Shown piece after piece: positions 57,012-64,000 of a stretch of 64,000 nucleotides of DNA. How positions within the stretch are numbered: the first letter of the stretch is position 1; every line of letters starts with the position of its first letter. The stretch is from Telmatospirillum siberiense (lineage in GTDB: Bacteria > Pseudomonadota > Alphaproteobacteria > Rhodospirillales > Magnetospirillaceae), in the NCBI RefSeq assembly GCF_002845745.1, contig NZ_PIUM01000036.1, positions 1 through 64,000 on the forward strand, written 5' to 3'. The translations under genes were made by a program, and so were the position numbers. The notes beneath the pieces were generated by a model. The model was not told where the DNA came from and did not search any database. It saw nothing but the letters and a program-made list of their open reading frames with translations.

Positions 57012-57215
57012 ATCAGTACAAAAGTAAGGAAATATACCGGAAAGGACTAGTGCCCAGGGTCGTTCGACGGGGAAGCGGTTGGAACAACTGCTCTTTTTTA
57101 CAACCCGCGCCATGTGCATGGCTGACATGCGTTTTTGGCGTGTATTGAGGCAAAATCTTCGAAAAGCCTTTGTTTTTAATCGGTTTCTCGAAGGTCTTCA
57201 TCGTCTGCGGCAAAA

Positions 57216-57232
57216 GCGGGAGAAACTCCCGC
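57216..57232 (-). terminator. Rho-independent terminator of the lactate dehydrogenase gene
   Basis: GCGGGAG (57216-57222) pairs with CTCCCGC (57226-57232); reading the minus strand it starts 4 bp after the stop and is followed by TTTTG. Confidence 0.75.
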
Positions 57233-57236
57233 GGCC

Positions 57237-58175
<939 letters not shown>

Positions 58176-58270
58176 TCATCTCTGTTGCTGTGGCTCACGG
58201 CGGACGAGTGTATCCGGCCCCGACCCAACGGCCAAAGACGATTTATGAGAAGCTGATGAAACCAGGGGAA

Positions 58271-58347
<77 letters not shown>

Positions 58348-58568
58348 TTCGTTCGGGGAGGCGGACGTATAGCAAATGTTGTTTTTGCGTGCAAGCGGGC
58401 ATTTTGTCTTTTCTCACGCTAATGGTGATTTTCTGTAATACCGGTTGAGGGGGTGGTGGGGTGGTTCCCGTTTCGCGGGGGCATAACGACTTTTATCATT
58501 CGAAAGGCAGGATATCGTCCGGTCCGCCATTTGGTTAGAGTGGTGGCCGATATCTGGAGAGGGGCATC

Positions 58569-58745
58569 ATGGCCGAAGTGATCAATCTCAATCGCGTCCG
58601 CAAGGCGCGCAAGAAAGCCGAGGAAGCCAGGGTGGCCGAGGAGAACCGCTCTCGTTTCGGCCGGGGCAAGGTGGAAAAGGCCCTTCGGGAGAAGGAAGTC
58701 TCGCGCCTGGAGAAGGATTTGGACGGAAAGAAGATCGACGAGTAG
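58569..58745 (+). CDS. DUF4169 family small protein
   Basis: A 58-residue, highly charged, helical protein beginning MAEVINLNRVRKARKKAEE, with the RFGRGKVEK turn. This matches the DUF4169 family common in alphaproteobacteria; function unknown. The start follows GGAGAGG. A strong hairpin follows the stop. Confidence 0.85.
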   Translation: MAEVINLNRVRKARKKAEEARVAEENRSRFGRGKVEKALREKEVSRLEKDLDGKKIDE

Positions 58746-58768
58746 CGTCGAGTAAGGGGCCGAAGGTT

Positions 58769-58798
58769 CAGGGTAATCGGGTTCACCCGATTACCCTG
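58769..58798. terminator. Hairpin repeat, copy 2; two-way terminator
   Basis: CAGGGTAATCGGG (58769-58781) pairs perfectly with CCCGATTACCCTG (58786-58798) around a TTCA loop. It lies between the DUF4169 stop and the autotransporter stop (58799), so it can end both convergent transcripts. Core shared with 177-208. Confidence 0.75.
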
Positions 58799-61700
58799 TC
58801 AGAAGGTCCAGGTGGCCTTGACCAGTCCCGTGTGGCTTTGATAGGCGGGCCTGAATTCACCTTCATATTCCGCCCGGAAATTGATGTCGCCATAGGTGTC
58901 GATGGTGGCGGCCAGATTGATCTTGGCGCCATCGGGACTGGTTCTGGCCACCGTGCTGGTGAAAATCTGTCCGCCGATCAGGCCGGAACTGGCGATGGGG
59001 CCTTGGGTATAGTCGTGGACCCAGGCCAGACGGACTTCCGGCGTCACCTGTCCCCAATCACCCAGCAGCTTCCAGGATAGCTTGCCGCCCAGATCATGGG
59101 TCAGAGATTGTACGCCGCGGCGATCGATGGCCAGATTGGCGTCCGAACCGGTCTCCCTATATCCGGCGCTGACCGCGCGCAGAAAACGCAAGCCCGCCAG
59201 CGGGGTGAGGGTCACCTCGCCATTGACGTCGAAGTCATATCCACCGCCCAGCTTGACCAGATACTGCTGTCCGTCGTAATCGGCCTTCGCTCGCTGTCCC
59301 AGAAACTGAATGGCGCGAGTCTGGTCGAACGTGTTGTAGCCGAAGCCCAGTTGCCAATCGGCGAAGGCCCGCTCCAGGCGGTGCAGTCCATATCCGGTCA
59401 CTTGATAGCTGTTCATGGTGGCATAGGTGCCCGAGGCTCCATCCGCGCCCCAATTCCATCCCTTGGTCCAACTGGCCGCGATGCCGATGACGCCGCCGTC
59501 GGGCATCATATGGTCCAGACCGGAAACCAGGCCGAAGCTGCGTGAGCGATAGCCGTTGACCTGCCCCGAGGTGCTGCGTAGCGCGCCGCCGCCGATGACT
59601 TGACCCCAAAGGCCATAGCTATGGGAATCGGAGCCCGCCGCGATGCCGCCGCCGTTGTTTTCCAGCAAGGCGAGTTCATGCTGCTCGATGACCGATGTGG
59701 TGGGGGCCGTCGCCTGTGCCGCTTGCGCCGCCGGAGTGACCTGACTGGGGGTCAGTTGCTTGATCGCGGTTTGCTGCGCGACCGGGGAGAGATCGGAAAG
59801 GGGGGCCAGGACGGTATTTTGAAAAGCCACGGAGACGGGCGAACTGGCGTGAGAAATCGCGTCGAGCGCAACGCCCATGCCCGTCGCGGACCCGCCGGCC
59901 GATTGACCCTTTCCGGTGTAATTGCTGGGGCTGAGCGTGATCACGAGATCGTTCCCGTTGTCGGCGGTCGAGAGAACGCCGCTCAATCCGCTGGTTCCCC
60001 GTATTTTCAAGGAATTGTCGGAGTAGGTTCCGCTTACATTGGCGTCGACGAGGGTATAGGTCCCGGTGGTCAGATTGGTGCCGTAAAAGGTGACGGTCGT
60101 GTTGCTGACGGTGGCGCGATTGGTTCCCGACAGGGTCAGAACTCCGCCGTCGGTTATCAGCAGATTGCCGCCATTTTGGACGTAGTTGCCATTGATGACG
60201 AGGGTATTCGAGATTTTGAGGCTGGCATTGCCGCCGACGGTCAAGGTCCGGCCGGAAAGGTTGACGTTGTCATTCAGCCATATCTTGCCCGACGACAGAG
60301 TTATGTCCGCCGAGCCGCTGGTCAAAGTGCCTACCGTGCCGGGATTGCTCAAGGAGGCGCCGCCTCCGTTGTACCCGGTCAGCACGGCATAGGCGCCGTC
60401 ACCCCCGGTGATGGTCATGGTCGATGTGCCGGTGTTGGTGATCGAACCGGCAATCAGGCCGCTGTTGTTGAGTGTCGCCACGGCGCCGGTGATGGCTCCG
60501 CCCTGGCCGTTGATGGTGCCGGAGTTGGCGATGGTGCTGGCACCGCTGCCGGTGACGAGCGCCGTTCCTCCGCTGGAGGAGACCGTTCCCGAATTGGCGA
60601 TTCCGTTCGTCGTGCCGTCCAGATAGATGCCGTGGCTGGTCGTGTTGATGGTGCCGGTGTTGACGACCGTGATGGCTCCGCTGGTGGTGGCGGACGCCGC
60701 CGACGTATCCGAGATCGTGTCCACCGATCCGGTCCCGCTGCCGCTGTCCGCGAAAATGCCGCTCTGGCCCGTCAGGACCCCGCTGTTGGTGATGTTGATG
60801 GACCCCTGGGGTGTATGCCCCACCAGTGCGGCGTCGTTGTTGGCGGTGACGGTGCCGGAGTTGACGATCGTGACATTGCCGTTGCTGGTGGCATAAGCGC
60901 GGATGCCCGAATAGCCGATGGCCGCGCTGCCCGTGCTGGCGGCGCGCGATGCGCTGACTGTTCCGCTGTTGATCACCGTGGCATTGCCGTTGGCCCCAGT
61001 CTGGGCGACGATGGCATTGCGGTCGCCCGAACTGACCGTGCCGTTGTTGGTGACGCTGGCGTCGCCATAATCGGACCAGGCGATCAGCGCCTGCCGCGTC
61101 GCCGAGGTGACCGCGCCTGAATTGATGATGCTGGACAGGCCATTGTAATTGATGGCGCGGGCCCCGGCCAAATAGGCGTTTACCGTACCCGAATTGTTGA
61201 TGATGACCGTTTTCGCGGGAGCCAGGACGCCGGTCACGTTCAGGTCGGCATCCAGGGTGACGGAATTATGGTTGCCTTCGGCGTAAAGTCCCCGGCCGTT
61301 GGTCGTCACTGTGCCGCGGTTGGTCACGCTGGCCCCGCCCAGACTGGTGCTGGCGGTGATGCCGTCGGCGTTTCCCGCAACCGGGTTGTTGCTGCCGTCG
61401 ACGCCCGTGACGGTGACGGTGCCGCTGCTGTCGATGGTGATGTCGCCGGACGTTTCGCTTCGCGCCCAAATGCCGCCTCCATACGCGGCAAAGGCGGTTA
61501 TGCTGACGCTGCTGCCGACCGTGACATTGACGTTCTGGTTGGCCAGCGCCGTTTTCAGCGTGACCCCGTTGCCGGCGCTCAAGCCGCTGGTGGAACTGGG
61601 GTTGTCGATGGTGGTGGTGCCGGACAGGACCAGGGTCTGGGTATAGCTGCCCGTAGCACTGTCGCCCGGGGTGTAATAGACGCCTTGTGTCGTGACGCCG

Positions 61701-61903
61701 TCGACCGTCAGGCTCGATGAACCGGTATTGGGGGTGACGATGACCCCGCCCGCATCGCATTGCGTAATGGTGCTGTTGGTCTCGCTGCAACCGGCCCAGG
61801 CCTGGGAACAGTCGGCAAGTCCCACGACAAGTCCACCAGCGCAAATCGCAAAACGCGAAACAGTATTGGAAAGGCGGTTAATGCGCTTTCTTCTGAATGT
61901 CAT
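58799..61903 (-). CDS. Autotransporter (type Va) with repetitive passenger
   Basis: A 1034-residue secreted protein. The signal peptide is long and basic (MTFRRKRINRLSNTVSRF, cleavage near AWA, residue about 37). The passenger (about 38-755) is rich in Gly/Ser/Thr/Asn with many NSGTV and TNSG repeats, the beta-helix type. The C-terminal barrel (about 760-1034) starts at SYGLWGQVIGG and ends in the BAM signal ATWTF. Codon usage is normal. ATG 61903 follows GGGGAAGA; the frame open to 62257 is AT-rich leader. Likely an adhesin or surface structure; no protease motif is seen. Confidence 0.9.
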   Translation of the reverse strand: MTFRRKRINRLSNTVSRFAICAGGLVVGLADCSQAWAGCSETNSTITQCDAGGVIVTPNTGSSSLTVDGVTTQGVYYTPGDSATGSYTQTLVLSGTTTIDNPSSTSGLSAGNGVTLKTALANQNVNVTVGSSVSITAFAAYGGGIWARSETSGDITIDSSGTVTVTGVDGSNNPVAGNADGITASTSLGGASVTNRGTVTTNGRGLYAEGNHNSVTLDADLNVTGVLAPAKTVIINNSGTVNAYLAGARAINYNGLSSIINSGAVTSATRQALIAWSDYGDASVTNNGTVSSGDRNAIVAQTGANGNATVINSGTVSASRAASTGSAAIGYSGIRAYATSNGNVTIVNSGTVTANNDAALVGHTPQGSINITNSGVLTGQSGIFADSGSGTGSVDTISDTSAASATTSGAITVVNTGTINTTSHGIYLDGTTNGIANSGTVSSSGGTALVTGSGASTIANSGTINGQGGAITGAVATLNNSGLIAGSITNTGTSTMTITGGDGAYAVLTGYNGGGASLSNPGTVGTLTSGSADITLSSGKIWLNDNVNLSGRTLTVGGNASLKISNTLVINGNYVQNGGNLLITDGGVLTLSGTNRATVSNTTVTFYGTNLTTGTYTLVDANVSGTYSDNSLKIRGTSGLSGVLSTADNGNDLVITLSPSNYTGKGQSAGGSATGMGVALDAISHASSPVSVAFQNTVLAPLSDLSPVAQQTAIKQLTPSQVTPAAQAAQATAPTTSVIEQHELALLENNGGGIAAGSDSHSYGLWGQVIGGGALRSTSGQVNGYRSRSFGLVSGLDHMMPDGGVIGIAASWTKGWNWGADGASGTYATMNSYQVTGYGLHRLERAFADWQLGFGYNTFDQTRAIQFLGQRAKADYDGQQYLVKLGGGYDFDVNGEVTLTPLAGLRFLRAVSAGYRETGSDANLAIDRRGVQSLTHDLGGKLSWKLLGDWGQVTPEVRLAWVHDYTQGPIASSGLIGGQIFTSTVARTSPDGAKINLAATIDTYGDINFRAEYEGEFRPAYQSHTGLVKATWTF

Positions 61904-62352
61904 GGTCTTCCCCACCGCTGAACGTTTTTCCGGCCTATTTCGCCATTTGATGGAATTAATAATCCATATAATTCCATCTTGATAAATAGAAATGTAAAAA
62001 TTTTTAAAATTCATCAGTTCATAACGAATATTAACAGTGCAAATTTCAAGCATCAACGAATATGTAGATAAATTTTTTGAAAACGCATAGCAAAATAGTG
62101 GTTTTTCCCGAGATGTGGGTCGTGTCTTATGATAGTCTTCCCACCGAAAAAGACCGGAATAGCCTGGGAAAGGAACGTATTCTCCATATTCTTCCTCTGT
62201 CTTTGAGATTTTGGTGATTAAGGTCTGACAGGCGATGCGTCGTTGACGTCGCTTCAAGGAAGAAACTCGTCATATCCGATAGCGTCCCTGGTTTGGGATG
62301 CCGACCTTGTGATCCCGTCGGGGCGGGGCCACCTGTTGGGCCGGAGGCGCCG
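61904..62352. other. AT-rich leader region of the autotransporter
   Basis: About 450 bp; 61930-62130 is AT-rich. The open frame of the autotransporter continues through it to 62257, but without a ribosome site and with lower GC, so I treat it as leader. No other gene or repeat is visible. Confidence 0.55.
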
Positions 62353-62508
62353 ATGAATTGGTTCTTATGGCCTGGTAATTGGCTTTGCGATCGGCTCGGT
62401 TTGCGAGACCCCGATGATCGCCAGGCATTTCGGCTTTTCGCCAACATGATCATCTGGAGTTTGGTGATCGTGCTGGCCGCGGTGGTTTTCGGCATGACCT
62501 TCGGATAA
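62353..62508 (+). CDS. Small single-helix membrane protein
   Basis: A 51-residue protein: an amphipathic start (MNWFLWPGNWLCDRLGL), a DPDDRQAFRLFANM segment, and one C-terminal membrane helix (about 30-48). ATG 62353 has a strong GGAGGCG site. I do not know its function. It is convergent with the CYTH-CHAD gene. Confidence 0.65.
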   Translation: MNWFLWPGNWLCDRLGLRDPDDRQAFRLFANMIIWSLVIVLAAVVFGMTFG

Positions 62509-62525
62509 TTCCATGCCGTCCGGCC

Positions 62526-64000
62526 TCAGCGCTTCCAGGGGCGCGCTTGCTTGTCGAAGCGGCGCCAATCCTTGATAGACTGTTTCACCAGGTCGTCGAC
62601 GCGGGCCAGATGCCAGCCGGCGATCATGCCCGCGGCCCATAACCGTCCAGAATCTTGGGCAGTCTCTCCGTGTCGGGCCAGCCGTTGCCGGCCAACGGCG
62701 ATGTCGTGCAGCAATCCCAGCCGGTCTTGCAGGGCGCCCAGGTGTTCCACCAGTTTCCGGCTTTTGATCCCGCGAAACAAAGACTCAAAAAAATCAATTG
62801 AGTACCTTAGTTTCTTAATATGAATTCGCGTCGTGTGCCGCCCTGTTTCATCGTCTTCCGACAGGTGACGCATGCCCCGGCCGGCTTTCCGTTCAAGCTT
62901 ATTCAGGGTCGTTTCGGCCAAGTCTCGGATCGGCATGTCGAGAAGAGAGCGGCGTTCCGCTCCCTCGGCCTCCTGCCAGTCTCCGGCTTCGATCCAACGG
63001 CCGAGGCGCAACAGCAGGTGGGTCAGGCGGGGGGTCTTGAGGAGTTCTTGCGCGGCGGTGTAGGCGGCCCGGCGTTCCGCCGTCAAATCCTGCTGCAGGA
63101 GATGGAAACCCGGTTCGTCGTCCAATATCCCGGTCAAGGGGGCGAAGATCTCATCGAAGAAAACATCCCCGTCGCGCGCCGCGCCCAGTGGCGTGAGCAG
63201 CCACCGCAGCTCTTCTTTCAGCCAGCGGCTTTCCGCGGTATCGAGAAAATCTTTGAAAATTCCGATGGCGGAGCGCAACCGGCGTAACGCGACGCGCATC
63301 TGATGGATGGTTTCGGCGCCGGGACCGCCGTCCAGATTGGCATAATTGGCCAAAAAATGCGCAAGGCATGAATGCGCGATGAGACGGAAGGCTTCGGCCG
63401 CGGAGAGGGTGGCGGCCAGTTTAAGCGGGTCGGCTTTATAATGTTGGCGCTTTCTGCCGGTGAGAAGGTCGTACCCCCGTCCGGCCTTGGTCGCCGTCTC
63501 GATGATGAACGGAAGATCCCGTTGCAGCGCAAGCGCCAGATCGAACAGATGCTTCGGCTGGCCGCGCTTGAGTTCCAACTCGGCCTCGCACACCGGAATG
63601 CTGTCCTGCGAGGTGGTGATCAGCCCTTCGTCCAGGGCGAGTTCGATTTCCCAATCCTCATCGGACAGATGATAGACGGTTCTGCGGATTTCGCTGGTGA
63701 AGACGGGCTGCAGGGCGCGCCACAGGCGGGCGTCGGCGAACTGCGGTGGAACGGTTTCGTCCCCGATCTGTCCGATTTCCGGGGTGTCCCCGGTAATTTC
63801 GCTCTCCCATTCGCCACGGGCGCGGACGCCTCCGATCATTTCTCCCATGTCCTTGATGGTTTGCAGGCGTCGGCGGCCGAGGTGGCGGACGCGCAGGACC
63901 ATTTGCAGGTCGTAGAGACGGAAATCGGGAGTATCGAAATAAACCGATTTCATGAAACGGGTGGTCGGGCGCGCCCGCTTCAGACGCGCGATCAGGCGAT
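62526..64000 (-). CDS. CYTH-CHAD domain protein (inorganic triphosphatase-like), 5' end missing
   Basis: At least 491 residues; the frame stays open through 64000, so the N-terminus lies beyond the window. The CYTH part keeps YFDTPD, the Arg/Lys-rich strands (LRVRHLGRRRLQTIKD) and CEAELELKRG; the CHAD part has the conserved His residues of IHQMRVALRRLRSAI and TTRIHIKKLRYSIDFF. The CYTH domain hydrolyses triphosphate; CHAD binds polyphosphate. The first ATG inside the window (63953) is internal to the CYTH fold. Confidence 0.88.
   Translation of the reverse strand, partial: RLIARLKRARPTTRFMKSVYFDTPDFRLYDLQMVLRVRHLGRRRLQTIKDMGEMIGGVRARGEWESEITGDTPEIGQIGDETVPPQFADARLWRALQPVFTSEIRRTVYHLSDEDWEIELALDEGLITTSQDSIPVCEAELELKRGQPKHLFDLALALQRDLPFIIETATKAGRGYDLLTGRKRQHYKADPLKLAATLSAAEAFRLIAHSCLAHFLANYANLDGGPGAETIHQMRVALRRLRSAIGIFKDFLDTAESRWLKEELRWLLTPLGAARDGDVFFDEIFAPLTGILDDEPGFHLLQQDLTAERRAAYTAAQELLKTPRLTHLLLRLGRWIEAGDWQEAEGAERRSLLDMPIRDLAETTLNKLERKAGRGMRHLSEDDETGRHTTRIHIKKLRYSIDFFESLFRGIKSRKLVEHLGALQDRLGLLHDIAVGRQRLARHGETAQDSGRLWAAGMIAGWHLARVDDLVKQSIKDWRRFDKQARPWKR

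Noticed and set aside
57013..57236. A sigma-54 promoter upstream of nifJ
   Set aside because: I looked for GG and GC at -24/-12 spacing on the minus strand and found no acceptable match.
58729..58977. A CRISPR array or tandem repeat anywhere in the window
   Set aside because: No set of regularly spaced direct repeats is present. The repetitive region inside the autotransporter is coding, and the repeats elsewhere are palindromes.
61904..62257. N-terminal extension of the autotransporter
   Set aside because: The sequence is AT-rich and lacks a ribosome site; ATG 61903 has one and starts a typical long signal peptide.

Overview
The window reads as chromosomal DNA of a high-GC alphaproteobacterium, most likely a Rhodospirillales member (Magnetospirillum, Telmatospirillum or Phaeospirillum-like). 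This is inferred from gene content, not from a search: a GapR-family protein, a liv operon carrying a DUF6867 gene, DUF4169 and DUF3253 proteins, hopanoid genes hpnK/L/N, pyruvate:ferredoxin oxidoreductase with a small ferredoxin, and many c-di-GMP and chemotaxis proteins. Several AT-rich intergenic islands and at least four kinds of palindromic repeat break up the GC-rich coding sequence.

Layout. 0-0.1 kb: 3' end (domains V and VI) of a group II intron. 0.3-3.9 kb: a marR-FUSC-DUF1656-HlyD efflux operon behind a strong palindrome. 4.1-10.2 kb: GAF/HD-GYP phosphodiesterase, N-formylglutamate amidohydrolase, GapR, UDP-glucuronate epimerase, a membrane sensor fused to a DEDDh exonuclease. 10.2-15.7 kb: a LysR gene divergent from six co-directional genes (ketopantoate-reductase-like, VOC, MaoC, class III CoA transferase, AroE-like, AroQ-like), probably a catabolic operon. 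15.7-22 kb: diguanylate cyclase, a broken SDR gene, a NUDIX gene of lower GC, and a marR-isochorismatase-membrane protein-MFS operon. 22.4-28.7 kb: chemoreceptor, a MocR gene fragment, a calpain-like cysteine protease, an M91-like zinc metallopeptidase, then a MocR/PPOX divergent pair with direct-repeat operators. 28.7-34.9 kb: long-hairpin repeat, fused SdhC/SdhD-like anchor, CBS-DUF294 protein, acetate symporter pair, response regulator. 35.2-43 kb: methyltransferase, lipocalin, hairpin-array element, UPF0178 protein, complete branched-chain amino acid ABC operon. 43.4-47.3 kb: HIG1 protein, ferredoxin, DUF3253, exported protein plus TonB receptor. 47.3-52.5 kb: uppP-hpnN-hpnK-hpnL operon. 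52.7-64 kb: unknown protein, nifJ, L-lactate dehydrogenase, tRNA-Asp, DUF4169, autotransporter, small membrane protein, CYTH-CHAD protein cut by the window edge.

How it fits together. Acetate (ActP) and branched-chain amino acid uptake, NifJ/ferredoxin and lactate dehydrogenase suit a flexible, partly anaerobic lifestyle. The efflux operons, hopanoid transport genes and autotransporter concern the envelope. The most unusual piece is the pair of adjacent protease genes (24.4-26.3 kb). Both keep their catalytic motifs, neither has a visible signal peptide, and the only family relatives I can name for the second are type III effectors. The pair lies between a MocR gene fragment and an intact MocR gene, as expected of an acquired effector or toxin module. 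The second most interesting piece is the LysR-controlled CoA-transferase/MaoC/AroE/AroQ cluster, whose substrate I cannot assign.
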